A DNA stretch of 64,000 nt from Berghia stephanieae (Eukaryota; Mollusca; Gastropoda; Nudibranchia; Aeolidiidae), in contig CM067442.1 in the NCBI GenBank assembly GCA_034508935.3, positions 85,767,448 through 85,831,447 on the forward strand, in the 5' to 3' direction. Shown here in pieces: positions 49,625 to 58,945 of the stretch; the first letter of the stretch is position 1; every line of letters begins with the position of its first letter. Made by a program: the position numbers and the translations under genes. Below the pieces are notes generated by a model. The model saw only the letters and a program-made list of their open reading frames with translations, did not search any database and had not been told where the DNA came from.

Positions 49625-52084
49625 GCTTTTTTTTTTTTTTTTGTTCTTCTTTTTTTTCTTCTTCATTGACTTTAGTGAAATACTTCTTATCGAACAAACT
49701 TATCTCAGATCCAATGAACCAGTGGTATAGGCAGAATTACTTTTTAAAAATGTTCCTATTTTCTACTGAGACATTCAGTTGAACTTAAAAAACAACAAAG
49801 GTCTGCTGTTGGCTTCAACTGACAAGGAACAGAGAACGATAGAATGGAGACTATTTCAGGCCTCACCCTACCATGTGTTAGGGTTGGTGCAGAGTTGGTG
49901 TCATTTAATATTATGATAATAATGCACGTGGAGCTCTGCTTAGATATGGAGAGAAAATTATAATCTGGTGTTTTGGTGGTGGGGGGGGGGGGGGGGGAGG
50001 GACGACCCACAAGCAGAAGTGTTGAGGGCAGGGGAAGACCATGATATGAGATCAAAGAGAAAAAGCCGCCGGCACTTAGATGGTGGAAATGGTTTTGGGG
50101 GGGGGGGGGGGGGGGGGGGGTTGTGGCAATTGGCATCGGATGTACACATTAATATTTATAGGTTATAGATGACCAGGGATGTATATTATGTGTGTGTATA
50201 TATAAATGTGTGTGTTTATTAGGTTTTTATTTTTATGTGAATACCCCCGAATATGCAAGGAAACTGAAAAATGCAAAATGTGCAATGGAAGGTGAAATAT
50301 GCGCCCCATGGTCTGCATTTTTCTGGAGGTCCAGATTAGCATACATTTTTGCTTGGGAAGATTATTTTCATGTATATCATATCTGGGTTGGGTTCCTGAC
50401 CTCCCATAATGAGCAGGGAAACACTTACTGTGTCTTCTATCTCCCTATATGTTATCCAACATGCTTTTTGTCTTTGTCTCTGAATAAGATTACTTGGTTT
50501 TATCCAGGCCCGATACTCTGACTGGGAGGGAAACAGTCAAACGCATAGTTAGAGTTTTGGGAGATTATGTTTTTTGTCTTGTAAAAATCATGTCTCTGTT
50601 ATGCACTGTATTATTTTTTGTTGTCATACGATTTGTAAACATTTGAGTGTATTCCTCTTAGTGGGGACCTGTGCTATGTCTGGATGAGTCGTTTAGGTGA
50701 TCTCAAAAACTAAGTACACTGATAGTATGCTCTTGAAATCTGAAATGGAGAAAAAGATAAAGGGAGTAAATGTGACTCATATATAAGAGAACAACACAAA
50801 ACAAATGACGTTTTGGCCTTTGGCCTTTTTTTAAGTAAATGTCTCATCCAGACACAAGCACAGGTCCCCACTAAGAGGAATACACTCAAGCGTTTACCTG
50901 AAAAAGGCCGAAACGTTGTTTGTTTTGTGTTGTTCCCTTATATTTGAGTCACATTTACTCCCTTTATCTTTCTCTCCATTTTATTGGCTCATTTTGGCAC
51001 CTCTAGTTTTTGGTCTTGGAATCAAGAGCTGTTCCCTATTTGAACTAATTCCCATCTTCCTTCTTTTTTTTTTCTTTTTTTTTTTTGGTACTTTAATTGT
51101 AATTCTAGAACTTTTTACTATCCCATTTTCTTCCTTGTTACTGGTGCTGATATGACCTAAATGTGTTGCAAACGCTGTAAAACCCTAACACTAACAAACA
51201 AACAACAAACATTTGATGTTTACTGTGTTTTCCTTTTGAATTGTTTTGTCTTTTGATTGAAAGTTTAGAAATCTTGCTAGGCTTGAGGTTATACTCCATG
51301 AATTTTCTTTACGAGGTATCAGTCCCATCTATTTAAGATAACCATGTGGATTCTTTTATTTCCTTTAGTATTAGTATCAGACATTCAATTAGGATTCTTA
51401 TAATTCTCATCTGCAATTAACTCACTCAACCCTAACACCAATTACCAGTGTATGTGGCTGTGGTAACTTTTACCCTAACATTTACATTTTTCTGAGCCAA
51501 ATTATATATGTAAATCAATAAATGATAGATGATTGAATAAAACCATGTACATACATATAAGGGGTGCCTCAATCTTGCTGAAAATAAAAATGTTCTTAAC
51601 TAATGCAGTAAGTGCAAGATAACAGGACTAGTTACAGTAGCATAAAAAAGAACAAACATATAGTTATCAACTGCTAAAAGGTGTATACATTTTTGGGACA
51701 TCCTATATTTTCATAAAAAAGATGAAAGGGGGAGAGAAATACGTTCATGAAAATAATGGTTCAGTCATTTGTTTTTATCCATAGAATTATTATGTTGAAA
51801 GTGTTTTAAATTACTTGGCAAAGAAAGTGTGTTTATGACATAACTTAAAATTTTTTTCTTGTTCTTTTCTTCATTTTTTATTCTCAACACATTGTTTTGG
51901 TGATTTTTGTTTGTTTCAGGTCTTTCATTGTGTCCATTTTGAAACACCTGCTGATACGTCTGTCAATACACTCATCAATAGTGTGGCAAATGTCAGCATG
52001 ACTGGAGCCACTGCTGCTTCTGCCAGTCCTCGACCACAAAACAACTTCTTCCAGGTGCCAGACTATGAAGTTGTCCCAATTTAA
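25751..52084 (+). CDS. BTBD9: BTBD9 homologue, twelve coding exons
   Basis: BTBD9 is a BTB-BACK protein, a likely substrate adaptor for Cullin-3 ubiquitin ligase, linked in animals to sleep, iron and dopamine biology. Exons: 25,751-25,935; 26,266-26,401; 26,702-26,841; 35,412-35,502; 42,369-42,633; 43,058-43,277; 45,014-45,133; 45,408-45,517; 45,835-46,024; 47,032-47,139; 48,147-48,225; 51,920-52,084. All junctions are GT-AG and in phase: 1,809 nt, 602 residues (human 612). The BTB domain (about 36-107) shows [20 protein letters not shown] and [14 protein letters not shown] (about 108-270) shows [13 protein letters not shown] and [20 protein letters not shown]. Two F5/8-type-C-like domains (about 273-415 and 424-560) share the motifs [32 protein letters not shown] and GTHNT. 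The ATG at 25,751 aligns with the human start. Introns 3 and 4 are 8.6 and 6.9 kb, swollen by nested transposons. The C-terminus VPDYEVVPI is probably affected by an indel (see 52,069-52,344). Confidence 0.95.
26931..27000 (+). mobile_element. Tigger-like terminus, left remnant in BTBD9 intron 3
   Basis: CAGTAACTCCGGAAAAGACG after a TA resembles the reverse complement of the terminus at 35,320-35,344 (CAGTGCACTCTGGATACGTC). The two may be the ends of one Tigger later filled by a LINE and an LTR element. The match is imperfect. Confidence 0.35.
27055..29729 (+). mobile_element. CR1/L2-like LINE, 5'-truncated, nearly intact reverse transcriptase
   Basis: It starts inside the apurinic endonuclease ([10 protein letters not shown], then GDFNIQF), continues through [11 protein letters not shown], then a linker with [20 protein letters not shown]. 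The reverse transcriptase (about 28,093-29,574) shows [48 protein letters not shown], the catalytic YADDTQLY, and at the end [28 protein letters not shown] and [10 protein letters not shown]. The 3' end has GTAAAGTGCCCAGAGC and GCGCTATATAAATG followed by a TTATTATTAT tail. Damage: an in-frame TAG at 27,272-27,274 in the endonuclease and a frameshift near 28,000-28,030. The RT part is one open frame of almost 500 codons, so the copy is fairly young. It lies sense in BTBD9 intron 3. Confidence 0.9.
29730..30240. other. intronic DNA between LINE and LTR element
   Basis: No gene or named repeat recognised. It may be the interior of the Tigger whose ends are suspected at 26,931 and 35,344. Confidence 0.35.
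30241..30438 (+). repeat. left LTR
   Basis: 198 bp from TGTAGGGAGCGAAAAAGACG to CGAGATCCTATA. It matches the right LTR with no difference that I could see. The following CTGGTGACCCCGACG is the probable primer-binding site; its tRNA is not assigned. Confidence 0.95.
30460..31068 (+). pseudogene. gag-like part of the Gypsy element
   Basis: The protein-like region begins [16 protein letters not shown] and contains [12 protein letters not shown] and [11 protein letters not shown], in the style of invertebrate Gypsy gag proteins. It is part of a broken fossil element and is not a host gene. Confidence 0.8.
31178..31510. mobile_element. small terminal-inverted-repeat element inserted in the Gypsy copy
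   Basis: Perfect 13-base ends CAGTGATGATACT and AGTATCATCACTG form terminal inverted repeats. ATACTT stands on both sides (31,172-31,177 and 31,511-31,516), a 6-bp target duplication. The 333-bp interior is non-coding, with CCGCGGATCCGCGG-type palindromes near 31,195-31,217 and T/C-rich stretches. Superfamily uncertain, perhaps hAT-like by its CAGTG end. Confidence 0.75.
31574..34339 (+). pseudogene. pol part of the Gypsy element (RT, RNase H, integrase)
   Basis: Family blocks seen in order: the RT entry block [36 protein letters not shown] and the catalytic [11 protein letters not shown], the RNase H start [13 protein letters not shown] with YTDHQPLL, the integrase zinc-finger region ([26 protein letters not shown]) and the core start [14 protein letters not shown] basic tail follows. 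The region is broken in several places and is treated as a fossil. Confidence 0.88.
34379..34576 (+). repeat. right LTR
   Basis: 198 bp, preceded by a purine-rich tract. It appears identical to the left LTR. Confidence 0.95.
34850..35344 (-). mobile_element. pogo/Tigger-like element, transposase N-terminus and terminus
   Basis: On the minus strand the terminus CAGTGCACTCTGGATACGTC begins at 35,342, next to TA. A transposase start follows at 35,024-35,026: [20 protein letters not shown] then [20 protein letters not shown], a helix-turn-helix of the CENP-B/Tigger N-terminal type. The frame ends after 58 codons at 34,850-34,852, and the DDE domain is absent here. Possibly the right end of the Tigger that once filled 26,931-35,344. 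Confidence 0.65.
36004..36022. repeat. poly-G run
   Basis: About 19 consecutive G in BTBD9 intron 4. Confidence 0.9.
36370..36594 (+). repeat. degenerate (ATC/ACC)n array, left half
   Basis: CACCACCATATCATTATCATCACT-like trinucleotide array ending in ATC repeats. The same kind of array resumes at 41,560, directly past the Tigger element, so the two are halves of one array split by that insertion. Confidence 0.8.
36823..36834. repeat. poly-G run
   Basis: About a dozen G inside the left arm of the Tigger copy. Confidence 0.8.
36918..39836 (-). mobile_element. LINE with RNase H (I-like group), inserted in the Tigger
   Basis: On the minus strand from about 39,836: a linker ([20 protein letters not shown]), then reverse transcriptase with [49 protein letters not shown] and [20 protein letters not shown], the catalytic [10 protein letters not shown] and [18 protein letters not shown] type I RNase H follows: TDGSCN at about 37,720, [14 protein letters not shown], then [21 protein letters not shown] Cys/His tail reads [20 protein letters not shown]. 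The 3' end is a GAA repeat (36,920-36,941). The copy is 5'-truncated upstream of the RT, losing the endonuclease. Frame breaks occur near 38,605, 37,830 and 37,540. RNase H plus a (GAA)n tail suggests the I/Ingi-like group; exact clade open. Confidence 0.85.
41560..41935 (+). repeat. degenerate (ATC/ACC)n array, right half
   Basis: ACCACCACTACATCATC-like array continuing the array at 36,370-36,594. Long open frames of Thr/Ile/His here are repeat artefacts. Confidence 0.8.
43278..45013. other. BTBD9 intron 6
   Basis: Mostly unique AT-rich intron. It contains one LINE 3' fragment with a GAA tail (next feature). Nothing else recognised. Confidence 0.5.
44578..44790 (-). mobile_element. LINE 3'-end fragment with (GAA)n tail
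   Basis: On the minus strand it reads [20 protein letters not shown] and then an Arg run encoded by GAAGAAGAAG. A hydrophobic end followed by a GAA tail is a common LINE 3' terminus. Heavily 5'-truncated; clade not assigned. Confidence 0.4.
46302..46432. repeat. (CT)n microsatellite
   Basis: CT run with a few TTC interruptions, followed by short CTAT repeats, in BTBD9 intron 9. Confidence 0.95.
47414..47472 (+). repeat. 60-bp repeat shared with 22,151-22,210
   Basis: Same sequence as at 22,151 apart from one length difference. It lies in BTBD9 intron 10. Confidence 0.7.
47648..47936 (+). repeat. SINE-like hairpin-tail family, 5'-truncated
   Basis: Sense copy starting in the middle block (CATATGATTTGTAAACATTT), through CTCTTGGAATCTACATCTG, and ending TTGCAATCGCAGTAAAACCC. 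The hairpin stem is decayed (GGCACT...ATCGCA). Confidence 0.75.
48834..49105 (-). mobile_element. LINE 3'-end fragment with (GAA)n tail
   Basis: On the minus strand it reads [14 protein letters not shown] then HAFTRLL, the WNSLP block near the C-terminus of many LINE reverse transcriptases, followed by decayed sequence and a GAAGAAGAAG tail. It lies in BTBD9 intron 11. Confidence 0.5.
49597..50120. repeat. cluster of homopolymer runs (poly-C, poly-T, two poly-G)
   Basis: A C run of about 28 followed by a T run at 49,597-49,643, then G runs near 49,980-49,997 and 50,096-50,120, within 520 bases of BTBD9 intron 11. The open frames across them are artefacts. Base counts in such runs are unreliable in assemblies. 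Confidence 0.85.
50385..51212 (+). repeat. SINE-like hairpin-tail family carrying an inverted insertion
   Basis: Sense copy from CTGGGTTGGGTTCCTGACC to TGTTGCAAACGCTGTAAAAC and a clear AACAAACAAACAACAAAC tail. In the middle, after TGCTCTTGAAATCTGA, it is interrupted by the inverted-repeat segment 50,744-50,990 and resumes at TCTTGGAATCAAGAGC. Confidence 0.8.
50744..50990. repeat. inverted repeat with an antisense SINE piece as its loop
   Basis: The left arm (50,744-50,828, starting AATGGAGAAAAAGATAAAGG) is the reverse complement, with few differences, of the right arm (50,901-50,980, ending CTTTATCTTTCTCTCCATT). The 70-base loop is GTCTCATCCAGACACAAGCA and onward, which is the same SINE's middle block in antisense. 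The flanks CTCTTGAAATCT and GTCTTGGAATCA look like a duplicated target. Confidence 0.75.
51417..51570. mobile_element. TTAA-flanked MITE, decayed copy
   Basis: TTAA then CTCACTCAACCCTAACACC, identical over 23 bases (TTAA included) to the right terminus of the MITE at 60,283-60,516. The interior (ACTTTTACCC, CATTTTTCTGAGCCAAATTA) is alignable to that copy but diverged. The second terminus is not visible. Confidence 0.55.
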
Positions 52085-52344
52085 GCCGCAGTAATAGTGT
52101 GGCCAGTAGCCGTAGTGAAGGAGGACAGCCGCCAGCCAATCACTCTCACAATAATTATCCTCCTTTCTTTGGGCCAAATCTGCCACCCTCCCCACGACAA
52201 CAGCAACACCGACAACAGCAAATGCCTGAGATGCCACCACCACAGGGATTGGCACCGGATAACATACCTGCAATGGGACAATATGCTGGTCAGGTTCTAC
52301 AGCAGCAGGATGTGCCAGAGGCAGATAGAATGAATAATCACTGA
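52069..52344 (+). pseudogene. BTBD9: probable out-of-frame C-terminal tail of BTBD9
   Basis: Directly after the BTBD9 stop (52,082-52,084) a different frame stays open from 52,069 to a TGA at 52,342-52,344. It reads VASSRSEGGQPPANHSHNNY, then PPSPRQQQHRQQQ, PEMPPPQGLAPDN and DVPEADRMNNH. The Ser/Pro/Gln-rich composition suits a disordered tail. The switch falls in CCCAATTTAAGCC: one extra base there would run the BTBD9 frame into this tail. Human BTBD9 also ends in a Ser/Pro-rich tail. This could be an assembly error, an allelic indel, or true loss with the tail now 3' UTR. Confidence 0.55.
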
Positions 52345-54300
52345 CATACAGAACTGATGGTTCAAAGTTTAGGGTGCAATTTTTAAAAATTTATTTGATC
52401 ACATATTATGTTATTGTTAAAATAATAATAGTGGTATTTTCCTCCTTTTCCTCATCGTTGAATCAGTCTGAAATTGAGTTTTACTTTATGTTTTGCTGTG
52501 CATACAATTGGCAAAATGATACAAGTTTTGAAAGTGAGGTTTAAAACAGCAGAAAGGAAGGATTTTTAAAAAAAAATGTTATTGCAATATTTGCCTGATC
52601 AAATCTGACTAATTTGGGAGTTTTATGCTATTTGTTTCATGCTAAAACTGAATCCAGAAATATTTATATTTTGCATGAACCATGAATCAGATGGTAATCA
52701 ATTGACGTAAATGAACATAGAGTACAATATATGCCCATTTTGAGGGCCATGTCCCCTATTTTCTCCCGAAGATACCTCTGAAACTGTCTATAGAATTCAA
52801 ATTATACCGTAATATATATATAATGATTCAGAAAGTTTAGAGAGAAAGAATACTGACATTTATATTTATATGTGTGTTTTAAATTCTAGCTCAGCCAAAC
52901 AAAAAAAAGGAAGCAAACATACAAAAACAAAAGGCAAGTTGTCCCCATTGAACATATAATCTTTCATACATTTATTCTTTGTATTGTGCCTTTACATTTT
53001 CCCATTGATTTATCAAAATGAAAAGCATTTCGTTTTTTGGGGGTTTTCTTTGGGGTTTTTTTCACATAAAAAACACTTTTAGGGCGTGTCACTACTTTGG
53101 GAATTAATTAATTTGTTAAATATGTTCCACTGTCTGAATCTGATATCATGCCAGAAAGACCCTGGTGCTCAAAATTGGAGTTGCGAATTACATTATAAGG
53201 ACTAAATTATGACATTTGATTTAGATTAAATGAAGTATTAATTACAATTGTTTTAATTAAATCAAGTGCCATTCAGAAGAGCGTCTTAGAAACTTAAAAT
53301 TTTTTTTTAAGTTTCAATTCTTTTTGGCTCTAATTTTCATTTTCATGTCCACCTCAACATAGTAACAGATGGACACAGTGAGTCACAAATAATTATTGAA
53401 GAAAAGGGGTACGTAACACTATTGCATTCAAAAAATTTTTACTCTGGTCTTTAAAATGGCAACATTTTCGATAACTAACCAGAAGAAGAAAAAAATGAAT
53501 ACTCATATTAATGATGAATAATTTTAAAAAGTGTTTCATCAAAATAAGAATTAGTGTTGCAGGTACAGATATATATTTAATCAGGCGTGGTTGATTTTGG
53601 TATATTATATTTTGGAAGAAAAAGTCAATTTACAATTCACACGAATCATATCAATCTATATTGATGAGATCTTTATATCTCAAAAGATTTGCTTTTTAAA
53701 TAGGTGAATGTACACAAATTAGCTAAAATTCGTTTCTATATACAAATTTTCTGATTTTTTTGGACTTGCTGTGCGCTGACACATTTTTGAGCTTTATTGC
53801 TTTCTACTTAGTTATTTGATAATTTGGTCCTGTTGACAGATTGGAGCACTTTAGTTTTGATAAGTTTAAAAGTTTGGGTTTTTTTAAATTTGATTTTTTT
53901 TTTTTTTTGAAAAGTTGGGAGGGAGGTCAAAATAAAAGAATACATGCCGGACAACAGTTTGTTCCATAACAGATCAGTACTTTGTGAAATAGGGAATAAA
54001 TTTCTAAAATTCAGTAAAGTCAAGTCTATATTATTTTTGTTATTGTTATTATATCTAATACAAGCAAGATGCACCCAGTACTGCTAGCCTTATTGATTTT
54101 TTAGAAACGCCTCACGGCACCTCATGTAACCCATTTGTTTATTTTGTTTTCTACAAAATGTGTTCTGAATACGATTATGATAATAAAAAGATGATATTTT
54201 GATAATTTGAGTCACATCTTATGTCCATGACTTGTTTTCATTTATTTTTATTTTTTTTAGTGTTCTCATTTTGTTTCCAAGTTTTCTACTTAATAAACGT
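52345..54300 (+). other. BTBD9: probable BTBD9 3' UTR
   Basis: AT-rich sequence with no other gene. AATAAA words at 53,995, 54,182 and 54,292 are candidate polyadenylation signals; which one is used cannot be told. Confidence 0.45.
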
Positions 54301-56671
54301 ATTTGTTTACATCATATTTATTCATTGCAAGTCATTAAAACCCGTTAGGTGTATTTTTTAATGTTATTGGTTGTTTTGAATTCTAATTGCTGTTTAGATA
54401 ATCTAAAAACAATGCATTTAGTTGCAGTGTCAATTTTACTGCAATATGGACACATGTTTTCCTCCGCTAGTTAATTTTTTGGGTATCAATTTTGAAAGTG
54501 ATAATTTATGTTTTAAAATTGATACAGTGTATTTGGTCTAATTTGGTCTAAAAACCCATTTCTTTCAAAAATGACATTTTAAACAGATTTCAATTTTTTA
54601 AATTTTGGTTTTAAAATCCGAATCTGAAGTCTAAAGGGAAAAAATCCGAATGACCTTAAATTGTCACTAAATGTTGTAAGCAAACAAGTTATCAAAGAAA
54701 ATTATTAATGTTGAGTTTGTAAGTTCTGTCGATATTTATATCACTAATATCACTGTCACTTTTACTCAGCTTCACAACTCGATTTGTAATTACTTGTTAA
54801 CAAACACAATATTTTATTTTTTAAAAACTAATTTTCGGTATTTATTTATTTTGTTAACTAATTAGTTTCTACTTTTACCTAGATTTTCTTGATTTGTTGA
54901 TTAAAATTCTTCAATTTGTGTATATGTTGGAGAGCTTGTTATATTACACTTCTTGATTTGATATCTATAAAGACATAAGGAAATTGCAAGGATATCAGGA
55001 TGAACAGCAATGTATGGTTACGAGTTAAAAGTTAACAGAGCTTTGTGTAGTGATACAATCACCATCCCAATAGTTTGTTTTTCTAGTATGGTCCAGGCAA
55101 TTGTTCAAAAGAAATATTATATTGTGTTGCTGGTGGATGCCTTGCCATTTAATTTTGTCGCCCCTTTTTGGGATGAAATTCGAGTGTTTGGTTTTTTTCA
55201 TCGTCCTTTTCATTCTTGTTATCAATCAGTTACATCTGTTATATCATTGCCACTATCATCATCATCATCATGGTCACAACCACAACCACCTTAGGCAAGA
55301 ATATCATATCTTCAGCCAATACAGTGCAGCACGAAAATCTTGAAAACATATAAATTACCCGTTTTGATCCCTCTATTTTCATATATACTGGCAACACGAA
55401 AATCCTGAACACAATCAGAGGCTAACATGGAAATCTTGAAGAAAATGGACCTTAATTTTCGCAATTGTTGATAAAATTCTTTTGCCTTATGTTTGTATTG
55501 AACAGAAACGATAACTGCCATCGCTCTCTGTGTGGCTTAAATTATATGTGTTAAGCGTGCGTGAGTGGAGTATGAGTGTGTGTGTGTGTGTAGGGGGCTG
55601 TGCAAATCATATTTAAACAATGTCTGATCCACTCCACGTCTCACTCTAATGTGTACCAGTACTAGTGGGCAATGTTGACCTGAGGCTGTTACTATTATTG
55701 TATTAAAATCAAAGAAGTGATAAGGGGTGTGGTACTGGATTTTTAGGTTAAAGACATTGAATGCTGAGTGTGTAGGTATCAACAATGGGATGTGCTGGCT
55801 TTGTTTTCTTATTATAGTTACATGTAAAGGCGAACACCATTCTGCCTGCTATTGAATGAAACAAGGCACCTCATAATAGGACCTCATCGAAACAAACCAC
55901 GTCCCAACTTGTTCGAGATTTCCATGCTGCACTGTAATTAAATTTGTTTCATCGTCGTCGTCATCATCATCTTCATTATTATTATCATGTTACTGTATTC
56001 TTGTATATTACTATGTTCAAAGTTGCTTTGAAATATTAGGGAAAATATGATTTTCTTTATATGCCTTAAACCAAGTTTTTTGTTAATGAAGAAAAACTGC
56101 CTGATACTGATAAGTCAAAATAGATGCTTAAAAAGAAAATTATTCTCCGTTAGAATTTCTATATGTGGTACGGCAGTTTGGATCCAAGAGATAGAGAGAG
56201 GGGATGGGGGAACAAAAGATAATGCAGTTTTGCCATTTGTCAGTATGACTCCAGATGAGGTCTAATATATGGGGATTTGCTGGATAAAAAAGCATGTACG
56301 TGTTTTTTTTTCTCTCTAAATATTGTTTATTTAGAAATTGGGTAGGAAAAATATCGAGCCACGGGATTTAGGTAGAAATCTACAACGTGGAAAAATGTTG
56401 AGTTTGTTTTTCTTTCAACCATCAGCCTGACATGACATTATCAGATGGCTTTTGGTGGATCCAGGGTTCACGTATTCAAAAAATACCTTTTCCCCTTCAT
56501 GGGCCCTAGGGTCCTCCTATTTTTGGCTTTGATAATTAAATTGTAGTTATCATTATTATTATTATTAATTACTAAAAAAAATGTTAAAATAATTTATAAG
56601 TGGAGTAATACATCTCAGTTCAGATGATTGCTTCATGACAGGAGCATTTTTATGTTTGTCATATTTTGCAG
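54301..56671. other. AT-rich intergenic DNA
   Basis: Contains short ATC and GT repeats (55,250-55,272; 55,575-55,592; 55,953-55,988) and no supported gene. Confidence 0.4.
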
Positions 56672-56744
56672 TTTATTAAGGGATGATCAGAGAGCTGCCT
56701 ACCTTGCTTTTACATGGATTTGTAAACATATTCAAGAGGATTAG
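56672..56744 (+). CDS. possible terminal exon of an unidentified gene
   Basis: After a good acceptor (TTTGTCATATTTTGCAG) one base plus 23 codons read LLRDDQRAAYLAFTWICKHI, then QED and TAG. An AATAAA follows at 56,961. The peptide looks natural but is short. No partner exon was found, so chance is possible. Confidence 0.28.
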
Positions 56745-57398
56745 ATATCTTTGATCACGTAGTCAAAGAAGTAAATTGTATATATTCAATTGTAATTAGT
56801 TTTTGCCCTTAGGAAAGACTGCCTGGTTGAAAAGAATCCGGTTACCATAAATATGAAACAGAACCTATTAATTTATACTTTTAAAACTTTTTTTTTTGCT
56901 CCTCTTGTTTTTCATACCAGTTAACCTTTCATGTATTAGATAACAAGGTTAGCTTGTGTCAATAAAACAAAACCCAAAATTAACATTGTGTATTATCTAT
57001 TTTTTTTATTGTCATATATTCTCCTTTATCATTTGATCTGACCACTCCATCTTCTTGAATAAGACAAAGTAAGGAGAGAGGCAATTTTGCTGACATGGTG
57101 TTTTGCAAAAAAAAATAATTTTGCAAGCAAAAAAACCCAGTAAAATTTTTATTTTTGTAAAAACCAACAATAAGTTACTGAAAGAGACAGTTGTAGTGGG
57201 ACTGAGTAATTGATAGAGATGCCTACCCTCAATTTCAAAATTCAGGGGCATTTTGCGGATAAAACCTCAAATTTCAGGAGCAATACGCTCTCCATGGTCT
57301 TATATATATAGCTCTGGGTTCACGCCCCAGCGGTGTCCACCTACCATAGCCCCAGGTTCACCCCCCATATTTTCAGGTCCACTCCCCACGGAGTCCAT

Positions 57399-58690
57399 AT
57401 TAATAATAATGAAGCATTTATAAAGCACACACTTCCACTCAAAGGTGCTCAGGGCACTATGGAAAAAAAACCCCAAAAAACCAACCCAGTTACAATTAAT
57501 AGTTAATTTTTGCACAAATAAAAATATACGATGGACTAAAAGGCACGGGACAAAAGTAATGTCCTTCTTGTTGGTGATTCTGTTAAGTGTTTTCTACAAG
57601 TTTCCAGCATTGTTCCTGTTTTCCGTTAATTCATTTTTTATTAACTCAGATCTTGCTCTCTTGATAATAAAATTTCTTTCTGTCCTTAGTTCGAGATATA
57701 TTTGTTTGTCGATTTCTAAATTTGATAATTTCCATCTTTTTTCAGGGCTCTGTTTTTTCTAGATTAGTTTGATGTCGTCTCTGTACCACTGGGTGTTTGG
57801 TCGAATTGAATTTTTCGGGATTTGAGTGGACAATGTTGATGAAAAATTTTGATAAGTTCTAGATTATAAAGGTCAATTTTGGTTCTGATTGATGGTGATT
57901 CTTAAATTTTCTGCAGAAGTTTCGATTCTAAAATTGATTGGGGAAAAATGCTTGATATCTAAATCTTTGTTTTTTCTGCAGGTATTCCGATTTGATGTTG
58001 GTATCAATTTTGTTTCCATTTTAAAAGAGATGAGTTTGTGATCAGAGAAGGGACAGTCATTTATGGAGATGTTGATTTTATCAAGGCTCTTTCTCTCTGC
58101 TATAACGAGATCTAAAATATGGCTGGCATTGTGGGTTGGGTCTTGAATTTTATGGGATAGTCTGAAAGAATTAAGTAGTTGATAAATGTGTGTGGACGTT
58201 GTTGCTGTCATCCATATGAAAATTAAAATCGCTGAGAAAATAAGAATTTTACCATTTTCTGTGTTGATTTGTTGTAGATGGTTTTCAAATTCCTCCAAAA
58301 AAAAAAGTGGATTCAGTGGCATTATTTTTGTGTGATGGTGGTGGACGAAAGACAGAAAGTAGGCTGTAAGTGATTTTGTGAACTTTGAAGTAGAACTTCA
58401 AGATGTTCAAAAGACTTGAATCATCCTTTCTGCCGACTGGCTGTACTCAGAGTTTGTCATTAAAAATGTTAATTATACCACCTCCCCGTCCCAAGGTTCT
58501 ACTTTTATTAATAGCAGTGTAACCCTTGGGCAAAAGTTCATTGTCAGGGTCGCCAGTCAACCAGAACTCCTTAATAGAAAGAGTCACAGTAACAGCGGTT
58601 ATTGATAATCAAGTTCCGGATAAGAGCTGCTTTGTTCACGACCGATCTTGCATTCAAAAAGTTGAAATTTAGATGGATGTATTTTGTTTG
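57399..58690 (-). mobile_element. CR1/L2-like LINE relic (endonuclease plus 3' tail)
   Basis: On the minus strand the endonuclease reads LNFNFLNARSVVNKAALIRN, then KEFWLTGDPDNELLPKGYTA, RTLGRGGGIINIFNDKL, FRPPPSHKNNA, SHKIQDPTHNASHILDLVIA and CPFSDHKLISFK. The linker to RT (WYRDDIKLI, WKLSNLEIDKQIYLELR) follows. Then comes a 3' tail with CACCTTTGAGTGG, GCTTTATAAA and ATTATTATTAA at about 57,399-57,450. The reverse transcriptase itself is missing, so there is an internal deletion or two pieces of the same family. Several frameshifts and stops. Confidence 0.75.
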
Positions 58691-58714
58691 ATTTTGATCG
58701 ACCTGAATGCCGTC

Positions 58715-58945
58715 TTCTCCGTTGTTGTTGTATTGGCTGCCCTGTCTGTTCTAGTGGTTGATGTTGTTGGTGAAGTCATTGTCTTTATCACTGTCCTCGC
58801 TGTTTCAAATATGGTGCTAGTGGTCGCGGTATTGATGATGGTATAATGGTGATGATGTTGGTTTGTATAGTGAAAATGGTGGCAGCAGTTGCTGTAGTGG
58901 TCGTCGTGGTGATGACGGTGTTCGTGGTCGCTGTGGTGATTCCCC
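58715..58945. repeat. degenerate GTT/GGT trinucleotide array
   Basis: Purine/pyrimidine-skewed triplets (TTGTTGTTG, GGTGATGATG, GGTCGTCGTGGTG), similar in kind to the reverse complement of the ATC/ACC array in BTBD9 intron 4. Confidence 0.6.

Noticed and set aside
49756-50136. Proline-rich 126-codon minus-strand frame
   Set aside because: Its proline runs come from the poly-G tracts; no homology.
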